A DNA stretch of 64,000 nt, from the NCBI GenBank assembly GCA_944548615.1, contig OX155980.1:43640915-43704914 (forward strand), written 5' to 3'. The stretch comes from Micropterix aruncella (taxonomy: Eukaryota; Arthropoda; Insecta; Lepidoptera; Micropterigidae). Positions 31,875 through 42,556 of the stretch are shown here, piece after piece. The position numbers and the translations under genes are program-made. Within the stretch, counting starts at the first letter, position 1, and each line of letters starts with the position of its first letter. The notes beneath the pieces are model-generated. The model was not told where the DNA came from. It made no database searches and worked only from the letters and a program-made list of their open reading frames with translations.

Positions 31875-32466
31875 TAAAAAAATACGTGTGGCACTCGGGG
31901 ACTGCCGCGGTAAAGCTATTGCATAGCATTTTTAACAACTTATGCAATTATAATTATTTATTTATTTTATTTTTTCTGATATCAGATAACTGCGCTCTAT
32001 CGGAAAACGTTGAAATTATTCCGAATCATTTGCGGCTGCGGTAGCAAATGATTCGGAATAACGTCTTCCGATAGAGCGCCGCGCACGAATTTTTTATTCG
32101 ATAAAGCAAAAAAAACCGGATTATTCGAAAAAAAACATAGAAAAAAGATAAATAATTAAATTATCTTTAAAATGGTGCAGGTTTCATAATAATATGCCAG
32201 ATAGTATTTGCGTAGTAGTCGTTTTTGTGTTCGGTTAGACCTAATTTCACAAATTATTACACTATGTAACATAAACAAAATCTAAAATATTCAAAGCTAA
32301 GAATATTAGGAAAAGGTTCTTGTTTAACATATATTTTTTTCGAATCGTAAACAGTACTCGTTTAGACGTAATCAGTTTAAAATCATTAATTTTCGTTAAG
32401 AAATTTCTTCATTCGGTCGCCGCGCTGGCCTAGGCCCGCGATAAAAGCTATGCAATAGCTTAAAAA
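31875..32466 (-). mobile_element. Element A, copy 3, inside the P element
   Basis: Starts ACGTGTGGCACTCGG after an A-rich run and ends GCTATGCAATAGCTTAAA. The internal palindrome is shortened by a deletion near 32060. It lies downstream of the last recognisable THAP-gene exon. Confidence 0.85.
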
Positions 32467-32652
32467 ATAGAGCTGAATCCATGTACATGAGTATACATAT
32501 AAAATAGATAATTATTATAAGAATAATAATAGTCATCAAGCACTTTATATAAAAAATAATCACACAATAGGAAGTATCAAAACAAAATTGGAAAAAACAA
32601 CGTATGTATATGATCAGGTATGTTACATTACATTTTATCACTTGAGACAATT

Positions 32653-34471
32653 TTATGACTTTTTCACATGCCCGTTTTTTTGTGCCCTTACATTTTTCAG
32701 TTTTTTTTGTTTAATGTCTAACCGTCTCCTGAGAATGTCAATTGTTTTCTTCAACTTTTTCTTCCTCGGGGTATTTTCCAGACCAACAACGTTTGCTGTA
32801 GAGGTATTGGCAACCGGAGATACATCTCTGTAGACATATGATGACACTTTGCGTGTTGGTTTCAATTCAACCTGCAAAGAAATATTATTATTGTATGCAT
32901 AAGTGGATTTGATTGCGGTCTCATCCTCATGGTATTTACATAAAATATACTCATTCGGGAATAGCGTAACTTTAAATCGGTTAAACAATTTTAAAAATCG
33001 GACGTATAACATCCGAGATTACCCTATACCAACAAACAAACTTTACCGCCTTATATTATTAGAAAGTGTAGGTGTATCTGTGTTACAAAATATGATTAAA
33101 ATGAAAGTATATCAGAATAATGAATTTTAATTAATGAATAAGGTTAACGCTGGTAGCGAATACACAGACTGTTGGACATGCATAAACATAATATGCATAT
33201 CAATAAAAACACATTGACGTTGAGTTTCCTCAATTCCGTAGTAGTGGCGATCATATAACTAGTGCAGGTGTTACCATTGATCATTGAGCAGACCGTACAG
33301 ATAATAAAATGAATAATTAGGAAATAACTTACGGGCATGAACAATGTGGGTATTGAACCAGACCGCAGCTTTACTCTTTGAGAGCCTCTATTGGCAAAAC
33401 ATTTTTGTTCAAAGTGTCTGCTGCATAAAGTTGAATGTTTATTTGGACCCCAATTTTCCCTATTTGTCATTTTTAGCCATTTCTGTCGAATATCATAATT
33501 TACAGGAAATCTGAAACATTTCAAAATTATATTGTAAGGATATTTATAAGAATGCTATTTGACTCCAGAACCCTAAAAACAGAAATTTGTTAAAATTTCT
33601 ATCAAGCAGAGATCGGAATAAGTAGAGTATATTTACTTAAACTTTGTGGAATATAGACAAGAAACGTAAAGTTCGGTGCATTTTCGGTGCATTTTCGGGA
33701 CAACATTTGAAGAATGTAAAGCACAAAAAAATAATTCGGTCCCTTGTTGTGTGTAGCACAATCTTTAATTACAAATAGAATATACTAAAATAGATTTATA
33801 TTTTCGTAAGATATTGGCATGCCATTTGAAAACATAAAAAAATCTTTATTGTACCAATTCGTACGGAAATAAATGTAACCTATAAAATATTTTTGTTTAC
33901 TCGAAATATGGATGCAAAAACTCGCATGAAATAAAAGATTTCAGCCTTGGTGATATCGCGATACTGACTATTCAGGGTAGGCTATTTTTTTGTAATTTTT
34001 TAATATTAATTTTTGTCCGTGTAGGATTTTTAATATTCTCATTTTTTTATAAACCATCGTATATATCTCACTACCATTAACATTTTTACATTATATAGTA
34101 TTTTTGCTGTCTACTTTACTTGTTACGATCTCTTCTAATAAGGCCGCATGTACGGCATGCCGTTGTCAGCAAAGTTACATATCGATATGTGGACATCGAT
34201 ATTAGCGCTCTCACTATACATTTGAGGTTAGAAATACTAGCAATTCACGTATTAAATATTACGTTAAATTCAATTCCTACGCATTCCGAGCATTAATATT
34301 ACAAAATGCAATATTACTACCCATCCATTTCAGGATAATTTTCATGTATAGAGTTCCAAAATATTGCATTTAGATAACTAAATCTTTCAATCGTACTTAC
34401 ATGTGAAATCAATATTTCTGTGGATTTTCTTTCTTTGATGAGTTACATCCAGCTACTGCACAAGTAACCAT
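32653..34471 (-). pseudogene. P-element THAP-domain protein, three exons, one in-frame stop
   Basis: Exon 1, 34471-34401: ATG, then C-x4-C (TCAVAGC), a TGA at codon 21 (34411-34409), ending at a GTAAGT donor. Exon 2, 33510-33333, follows a TTTCAG acceptor and reads FPVNYDIRQKWL, NKHSTLCSRHF (second zinc pair C..H) and GSIPTLF (the AVPT-like box), ending at a GTAAGT donor. Exon 3 starts at 32871 after TTTCTTTGCAG. It carries a basic, leucine-spaced coiled coil (KKKLKKTIDILRRRLD) and ends at TAA (32653) or at a possible donor at 32691. All junction phases agree (2+1, then 0+0). All four zinc ligands and the conserved Trp and Pro are kept. Only the TGA breaks the frame; one C-to-G change from a serine codon would explain it. 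No catalytic domain follows. Confidence 0.8.
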
Positions 34472-34652
34472 AATTGATTACGTCTATAAAACACCAAATT
34501 ACACCTTTAAACGCGAGATTTTGGAAAATTAAGCGGGATTTGTTTCGTTCACAACTGACGTTGGGCCGATACAGGCCGATAGCGTGTACGTGAGTGGTCT
34601 CGCCTGTCTATCGCGCTCTAACATACCGGTATCTATGTTCTTTCTCTTTCGC

Positions 34653-34686
34653 ATTGCCAATCTAACGGTAGTATAATACATCTATG
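34653..34686 (-). repeat. Right 34-bp terminal inverted repeat of P element
   Basis: Exact complement of 31462-31495, no mismatch, implying a fairly recent insertion. It lies about 180 bp upstream of the THAP exon start, where the promoter should be. Confidence 0.9.
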
Positions 34687-34694
34687 GTAAGGAC

Positions 34695-36150
34695 AGTATC
34701 CAGGTATAAGAATACGCGGAGGGAAAGGACTAGAGGTTGTGCGGCCCCGGTATAGAGGACGCGACAGGTGTGCTTTATATTCGTATAAATAGCAGGCCTT
34801 GTCGCCCCGCCGCACACCGCGCACTTCTTTCCCCCCGGCTGTTATCGCTGAATTTTCAAACGTTGCTGCCCCTTCCCATTTCAAGTATCAGATCCGGTTC
34901 GAAGGGCCACTTTTACTGAGGTCACCCGGGCTGGCTAGTGTAAGATACCAATTTTAGCGTTGTTTAAAATACTAACACTTATTAAAAGTTCATTAAAAGA
35001 CTTTGACGTCAGAGCCCTTGGACAACTACACATAACGAAGGTTTGTATTTACCACCATGGATAATGTGGAATAGACTCAATCCATTGACTCAAAAACATG
35101 AATATACTACTAAAAGTAAGCAAAGACATTTAAAAAAAGAAGTAACTTCGGTTGGACAAAGACACTAAATTTACCTAAAACCAAATTTACGTAATTTACT
35201 CTACGCAACGATCCACAGATAAAACCTAACCGTGAATAATATGTAATTCATTACAGCTTTTATTAAGACTAAATATGTTACAAAAGTTTTCAAACTGGTA
35301 TCTTCAAAACTGGTGCCTTTAAAACTGGTGCCACCTCCTGACGCTAGCCCATGCCCCTATAAATATATCAATTAACACTATTTTTCAAAGTTATGTCGAA
35401 ATCTGTAGAGAGTATATAAAAACTATACAAGGCAAAATTGACCACTTATAAGTTGTCTACAAAATTTTCTTAGAATGTTTATTTGATAGAAGAATTGTTC
35501 TCGAGTTACCACATTCGCCCCCGACTTGCTTTTCCGTCAACTAGCAGCAGAAACAAAAATAAGATGATAATATTAGAAATTACGAAATATACGTATGTCA
35601 AATTCTATATATCGATGCTACAACGTCCATAATCAGTTGTTGTATTGCATTGGCTGACTGCGCGGATGACGTCTGCTACGTAGTATGTCGGTGATGATGA
35701 CAAACAGAATAATTTTATACACTTTGTACTCACGAATTCGGAATTTAAACTCTGCAGAAAACACTCCTAAAGCGTGCGACGATATCCTCTATGCATTGGT
35801 GTCTTTATAGATATATTTTTTAATGTTGTATGAAAACATTACGGAGCGTCAGAATACTCGCCCAATAGGGATGTCTTAAGTTATTGCGTATACTTGTATA
35901 ATATTGGGTCCTAACCTATGTAATTGCTGATTTCACACTGGCCATTTTGAACCTGGATAACTTGGGTTTGAGTTGGAATTTCAAATTCAAATAAATTTTT
36001 GTTTGAAGCCATGTTATTCCTTTTTAGGAGTCAGCTATTTATTTGTCTTTCATCGTTTGTTTTCGCTGAAATACTTTAGTTTGTGAAACAATGATAAAGT
36101 TGAAAATTTGCAATATTTTCAAGTATGAGATCCTGTGCCAGTTTTTTAAT
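34695..36150. other. No supported gene
   Basis: A GC-rich patch at about 34725-34930 contains TATAAATAG (about 34783) and may be an LTR or promoter fragment. The rest is AT-rich without recognisable repeats. Confidence 0.4.
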
Positions 36151-38206
36151 TACAGCTTCTTGCATCTTGCGGTGTCGACTACAACGGGCGAGCCCGTCAC
36201 CACAGGACGTTTTAACGATTAGTCGTTCTATCGCCCTGCAGTGAGCGTAGAAGACTTTGGACAATAACAATCCAACGACTAGCTACGCCACAACCCGTGA
36301 GAGTCCAACGCCTTACCGCGAGATAGCCAGGAATAAACCCGGCGGGCTCGAGATACTCGCGCCCTCACTTCCAATTGTGACCAGATTTCTCCGGTTTCTC
36401 GATTGGTTCCGAGTTCGAGGTCGCTTGCGCGGTCCTCTCCCTTACGAAGCGGTGAAACGGAGTACACCGAATCTATCGCGGACCAAGGCGTCCTTTGCCC
36501 GGCTCTGAACCGTGATCGGATGGCCAATGGTCAATTCAAGAGCAGTCACCGTAAGGTACGCAACCACCCCCGCTCTATAGGAAACAATACAGTTCCCAGA
36601 CTCCCCAGACTGTTAGTCGGAGAGCACAATCGATTGGCTTGCGCCGCACGGTGCGCAGACCGTCCAGGAGCGCCAGAGGTTTGATTCCCAGGGGAGACTT
36701 GTTGACCCAGTGTCCTACCCAGGTTCGCACCCCGTGCGTGGAGGCCGTCGGATGGGTGTTGACCCGTGAGTGTGACCGACCCTGAACACATGGGTCATCG
36801 TGGCCACCTCATCATGGGCCCGTTAGCTCCCTACAGCTTCTTGCAACTTGCGTTGTCAACTACAACGGGCGAGCCCGTCACCACAGGACGTTTTAACGAT
36901 TTTCTCGTTCTGTCGCCCTGCAGTGAACGTAGAAGACTTTGGACAGAACAAATCCAACGTCCAGCTACGTCACAACCCGCAAGAAGCCAACGCCTTACCG
37001 CGAGATAGCCAGTGTTACCTGGCGGGCCGACCCTCGCGCCCTTGCTTCCAATTGTGACCAGATTTCTCCGGTCTCTCGATTGGTTCCGAGTTCGAGGTCG
37101 CTTGCGCGGTCCTCTCCCTTACGAAGCGGTGAAACGGTGTGCACCGAATCTATCGCGGACCAAGGCGTCCTTTGCCCGACTCTGAACCGGGATCGGATGG
37201 GCAATGGTCATTTCAAGAGCAGTCGCCGTAATGTAGACAACCACCCCCGCTATATAGGAAACAATACAGTTCCCAGACTTCCCCGACTGTTAGTCGGAGA
37301 GCACAGTCGATTGGCTTGCGCCGCTCGGTGCGCAGACCGTCCAGGAGCGCCAGAGGTTTGATTCCCAGGGGAGACTGATTGACCCAGTGTCCTACCCAGG
37401 TTCGCACCCCATGCGTGGAGGCCATCGGATGGGTGTTGACCCGTGAGTGTGACCGACCCTGAACACATGGGTCATCGTGGCCACCTCATCATGGGCCCAT
37501 TAGCTCCCAAACTAATGGGCCCATGATGCTTCTTGCATATTGAGATGTCAACCACAACGGGCGAACCCGTCACCGCAGGACGTTTTAACGATTCATCGTT
37601 CTATCGACCGTGCAGTGAGCGTAGAAGACTTTGGACATAACAAATCCGACGTCTAGCTACGCCACAACCCGTTAGAGACCAACGCCTTACCGCGAGTAGC
37701 CAGGTATGTTACCTGGCGGGCGTCACTCGCGCCCTAACTACCAATTGTGACCAGATTTCTCCGGTCTCTCGATTGGTTCCAAGTTCGAGGTCGCCTGCGC
37801 GGTCCTCTCCCTTACGAAGCGGTGAAACCGAGTATACCGAATCTATCGCGGACCAAGGCGTCCTTTGCCCGACTCTGAACCGGGATCGGATGGCCAATGG
37901 TCATTTCAAGAGCAGTCGCCGTAAGGTAGACAACTACCCCCGCTCTATAGGAAACAATACAGTTCCCAGACTCCCCCGATTGTTAGTCGGAGAGCACAAT
38001 CGATTGGCTTGCGCCGCTCGGTGCGCAGACCGTCCAGGAGCGCCAGAGGATTGATTCCCAGGGAGACTGGTTGACCCAGTGTCCTACCCGGGCTCGCACC
38101 CCATGCGTGGAGGCCATCGGATAGGTGTTGACCCGTGAGTGTGACCGACCCTGAAACAGAATGGGTCTTCGTGGCCAACTCAGCAAGGGCCCATTAGTTC
38201 CCTGCA
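36151..38206 (+). repeat. Three tandem ~685-bp units (satellite-like)
   Basis: Units begin at 36151, 36832 and about 37525 (TACAGCTTCTTGC / GCTTCTTGC), with lengths near 681, 692 and 680. Each is GC-rich relative to its flanks and keeps the same landmarks: ACAACGGGCGAGCCCGTCAC, CTATCGCGGACCAAGGCGTC and GGTTTGATTCCCAGG. The last resembles a pol III B box, with a weak A-box-like TTGGCTTGCGCC about 45 bp upstream. Frames on both strands recur in all units but differ by indels, so coding is unlikely. Units differ by scattered substitutions, suggesting an array of moderate age. Confidence 0.85.
37489..37526. repeat. Perfect 15-bp hairpin at the unit 2/3 junction
   Basis: TCATGGGCCCATTAG, an 8-nt loop, then its exact complement CTAATGGGCCCATGA. 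Only this junction carries it; it explains the extra length of unit 2. Confidence 0.85.
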
Positions 38207-38252
38207 GTCTGACGCTTGCTTTTTGCAGTCTGACTATACAGTTACTGTAAAT

Positions 38253-38630
38253 GTGTACTGTTAATAACTGCAAACAATGATGGAGAAGCTCGTGATTAAG
38301 TAACCGAGCCTGGCCAATCGCTCATCGCCAATGCTTCTGCATGACAACGTTTAACCACAGACTTCACAGAAAACAGTCGCAAAGTTGCAGGAGTTGCGGA
38401 TGGAGACTCTTGGTCACTCACCGTACCTGCCAGACCTTGCATCAATAGAGTTTATTTTTTTTCAGAATTTAGATAATTTTTTACAAGGGGAACTTTTTCA
38501 CCGACTTTGAAGAGTCGGTGAAAAACGCCCTCAAAGCATTTATTGGTTCCTGTCCACGAGAGTTTTACAGCAGAGGAGTTAAGGAACTCCCATTAAAATG
38601 ACAAATCTGCATAGATAATGGAGGTTAATA
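38253..38630 (+). pseudogene. mariner transposase C-terminal fragment
   Basis: From 38253 the frame reads as the YCQQL block, EKLVIK, stop, PSLANR, then MLLHDNV (second catalytic Asp in HDN), AKLQELRMETLGHSPY, PDLASIEF, NLDNFLQG; after a one-base frame change near 38510 come VKNALKAFIG, REFYSRGVKELPLK and CIDNGG. This is the standard mariner order. The third catalytic Asp position, 34 residues after HDN, is Glu here (ASIE rather than PSD). At least four stops and one frameshift make it dead. It begins 47 bp after the tandem array. Confidence 0.85.
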
Positions 38631-38639
38631 TTTCTATTA

Positions 38640-39363
38640 ATTAATTATATATACATATTTCATACAAAATGTGTGGCCTTAAATTTCATTTATAGTAGGT
38701 ATAACAACGTCACAGATAAGGACCCAATAGATGCAATAATTTTATTTTCCTTGGTATGGCCCGTAAACATTATGATCGTAGAATCAATCGACGAGGAATA
38801 ATTTGGAAAAAAAATATATAAGACACAAGACCGCATATCGCACATGCACCACAATGACGTAATCTTGGATTTTACATCAGGGTCCATACCTTAACACCAT
38901 AATAGGTAAGTACATAATAATACATAAAAATCCTTTCTATACTTTTATAAGGCAAAGGCGCCGTTTTGTCCTTATTTACTGAATAGACCATTTTTATTTA
39001 TATTTTAATTAAGATTTCCTGTATTTTCGTCATGAACACCTACGGATCGCCAAGTCCTCTATCAGCTTATATTTATTTCTTTACGTACTTTAATCTAACG
39101 CCTTACATCTATGGATAATACGTGACGGCGGTATATGGCGTCCGGAGCTATTTGCAATTTAGGTAACTTATCCAGACGCCTCGGTAGATGGCCGTTGGCA
39201 TTATATATTTTTTGTATTGTACATTCAATACATTTCTTTATATACAATACAAAAATGTATATGTTTTATGGGAGCTGGCGCCGACATCCGAGGCATTGCC
39301 TAAATAAATTGATTACAAAAAAAAAACGGTTGTCTGTAAAGTCGGTTTACTGACGATAGTTGA
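38640..39363. other. No supported gene
   Basis: AT-rich. 39230-39260 contains the inverted words TTGTATTGTACATTCAATAC and ATACAATACAAAAATG. No family recognised. Confidence 0.35.
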
Positions 39364-39734
39364 ACGTGACAACGTCATAAGAAAATACTGATAGAATGGT
39401 TGCATTTTTCAAAAGAAAATTTTAATTTTATTTGTTTGATAGATATTTTGTATGGCTATAGAGAAGGAGGTAAATGGAAATCACAATTGAATTGATCAAG
39501 TTACATTTATTTGTACGCATAAATACAATTATGTCATTTTTTTTCATACAATAAATACAATTATGTCAAGGAGAGAGACAGATGACGAACGCTGCCGAAC
39601 GCGGAGGCCGATTGTGCCTCTTTGTCGCTCGTTCCGCGCTCTCGATGGAACGCCTCAGAGCGAGGAAACGTCGCTTGAGTCATGTTTTTTCGTGCGTGCA
39701 GCCGGTTCCATCGAATTATAAGACGTTGTCACGT
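39364..39734. mobile_element. Candidate 371-bp MITE with 13-bp inverted ends
   Basis: ACGTGACAACGTC at 39364-39376 is repeated as GACGTTGTCACGT at 39722-39734, with further partial similarity (ATAAG / TTATAA) just inside. A GC-rich patch at 39590-39715 lies within. No clear target duplication. The repeat core is itself near-palindromic. Confidence 0.4.
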
Positions 39735-39739
39735 CAAAA

Positions 39740-41942
39740 AAAAAAAGACAGTGTATCAAATAGACTATATGATAATATCATATAGACTTTTCTCCTTCTT
39801 AGTCTTTGTATTAAGACTTATAACTCGCCAGCTAAGAAGATTCAGCGTTAAAACATATATTCATATTGTCACATTTGTTTGCACGCACTCGAGTGCTAAC
39901 ATTATAAGAGGAGCTGATACATGAGTTCAGTGTATATGGATACATGTTGTTCACTTGTTTCCATCACGATATCTTTGGATATGTCTTACTTCTCGATGGT
40001 TGTGGTGTGTATTTATTTATTTTATTTATTTCAGGAAATTCATAAAAAATAGCTTAAAAATATTCACATACAGCGAAGAAAATAACCCATAAAAAGATTT
40101 GGCCAGAGTTGTGTATTTATATATAAGATTTCGCATCTCACTTCACTAAGCTAAGCTTGTGTTAGCGGTATTACAGTGGAATAGATAACTAATCAGTTTT
40201 AAATGATTAAGTATTTTATATAAAGAAGAGTCGAAATAAAAAATGAAAAGTTGTAATTGAAAATAGTCGAGATTCAGTGCCTATAATAAATTTAACTAAC
40301 AAGGTCAAACTAAATATGTCGAAAAATATCAAAAGAATATCGAAACCTCTCATTGGTTTTAGATCTGTATAAAAAATGTAGAAAGTGTTGAATCGCTAAT
40401 TTTTCAATTATAATCATTTATAAATGAACTAACAATAGTAGATTCTATGACATACCACCTAATTTATTAAAATCCTCTAATTTTCCAACAATGGGCAACC
40501 AAGATAACCAGTTTTTTATTAAATAAAAATATGCTTGGGCTAGACTGTAGATCCTCGGGTACGATATTGTACATATGGATTAAACATGTGTCAAAGAAAT
40601 GATAGCTATGCGCTTTTCGTTTCATTCTCGTCGGTCCCGGCACCTCATTATTTTTACACCCCGTCATCAACTTATATAAGAGAATAATGCCTTACAAAAC
40701 GCTAGTATATTTTAGCATTTTATGGTCGTATACAAAAATGTTAATAGAAAGGCTCCTATTATGTTTCTTTTTGGTGCCTCATTCAGGGTATAAAACGCAA
40801 CGGTATCTAATTGAGCTGACGTTTAGGTGTAAAGTTTCATAAGTCCTAAGTGGATCTTCCTTATACAGAGCTCATCAAGCCCTAAAATAGACAATAAGCA
40901 CAGCTTCGGCACGTTTTCTAATTCCGTTTCTGCACTGTCATGGCAGATGGGTCTGAAATAGAGCTTGTTCGGGCTATGTAATTTAAGAAAAGTCTAAAAT
41001 CGGGATGTTTACACTGAAAAGCTTAACTAAAATTCGAAGATATAGTATACATGCTTGGTAAAATTTCCGTTTATTTAAAGGTACTTTATTTATATTATTA
41101 CGAGTAAGACACTGGAATAAATAAACACTAAATTATTACTTTTTATCAGATAATATCGGTCCTCGGTCCCGGTATTCCGTTTTGTTTCACCGCCTAAATA
41201 GGACTTGTCGAGGTCTAAAACTGCACTGGCATGGCAACGATTATTGCGCAAATGGCACTGCAAAACAGTCAAAATTATTTTGTAACTAGTGTCCGTAAAG
41301 TAATCATTTTGAAATTTATATTCACTTTAATGGAATTTTCACTAAAATTCCTAACGAATATGGCGAAGCAAGTGGCGCCCGGCTGCCGCAGTACCTACTG
41401 TTAAATTTAGCACCGATTAGTACGAGCACAGACAAAACGGGAGCCTGAACAAAATAACTGAATCTCAAATGGTTGCCGGCGGTCACGTAGATGCCGTCAC
41501 TCATAATCCATAGATATTATATAAGGAAGGTACTTAATGAATAAGGAGAGTCTTCTACTAAAAAATTGTTAGGAGGTTTTGGGACGAAAAAAATCACAAA
41601 AAAATAATAGGAGGTTTTGGGTCGCGTATTCGGCAAGAATGCGCGTACAGTACAAGAAATTAAAAATAATGTATAATCGAAATAAAGCCGTCAGTGTGGA
41701 CAAACGGCCTTTGTCTCTCAAACACGGAGTAGAAAAGAGTTTTATTTCTTATTGTATTTTTATCTATTATGTATTTAAGTCTTGATCCTGTTTAGGTCTG
41801 GATCCTGATTCTGGATCCTGGACCCAAGTTTACAACATTGTGGTGCACTCGCGATCCGCGGTCTTGCTTGAATGATAGATGCTAATATCTTGTGACCATA
41901 ATGTTTAAGGACAGAGTCCAGGAAGATAAAATTCTTTACATA
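39740..41942. other. No supported gene
   Basis: AT-rich. Short imperfect repeats of GGATCCTG occur at about 41784-41822. Frames are short and random-looking. Confidence 0.35.
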
Positions 41943-42460
41943 TTTTAAGCTATTGCATAGCTTTTATCGCGGGCCTAGCCCAGCGCGGCGACCGAATGAA
42001 GAAATTTCTTAACGAAAATTAATGATTTTAAACTGATAATTACGTCTAAACGAGTACTGCTTACGATTCGAAAAAAATATATGTTAGACAAGAACATTTT
42101 CCTAATATTCTTAGCCTTGAATATTTTATATTTTGTTTATATTACATAGTGTAATTAATTTGTGAAATTAGGTCTAACCGAACACAAAAACGACTACTAC
42201 GCAAATACTATCTGGCGTATTATTATGAAACCTGCACCATTTTAAAGATAATTTGATTATCTATCTTTTTATCTACGATTTTTTTCGAATAGTCAAAGAA
42301 TAAAAGAATAATATCCGGTTTTGTTGCTTTATTGAATAACATTCGTGCGCGGCGCTCTATCGGAATTATTCCGAATCATTTGATTCCCCAGCCCCATAAG
42401 ATTCGGAATAATTTCAACGTTTACCGATAGAGCGCAGTTATCTGATATCAGAAATAAATT
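41943..42460 (+). mobile_element. Element A, copy 4, right end missing
   Basis: Begins TTTAAGCTATTGCATAGC and follows the other copies through the internal palindrome (shortened near 42360) to GATATCAG at about 42450, where similarity stops. The right terminal ~100 bp are absent. Confidence 0.8.
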
Positions 42461-42556
42461 GAATTAATACAGTATGACCGCGGCCACTGTTACGGTAGGA
42501 TTCTGACATTGTGTTCCGAAAGAAGACGAAATAAATTACGTTATTAAAAAAACAAA

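Larger units (their letters stand above)
31454..34694 (-). mobile_element. P-superfamily DNA transposon with 8-bp target duplication (3,225 bp)
   Basis: Target duplication GTAAGGAC occurs at 31454-31461 and 34687-34694. Between them the ends are perfect 34-bp inverted repeats beginning CATAGATGTATTATACTACC. CA-starting ends of about 31 bp plus an 8-bp duplication are the hallmark of P elements. The element encodes, on the minus strand, a THAP DNA-binding domain followed by a basic coiled-coil segment, the same order as at the N-terminus of P transposase. The RNase H-like catalytic part and GTP-binding region are absent, so this is an internally deleted copy. A ~590-bp element A is inserted at about 31875-32466 and interrupts no known exon. 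Confidence 0.9.

Noticed and set aside
36620..36700. tRNA gene in the tandem units
   Set aside because: A B-box-like word is present, but no cloverleaf with acceptor stem or anticodon arm can be drawn; at most a decayed tRNA-like promoter.
36279..38273. Recurring frames in the 685-bp tandem units as a gene family
   Set aside because: Frames on both strands recur with indels and different ends in each unit; repetition itself explains their similarity.
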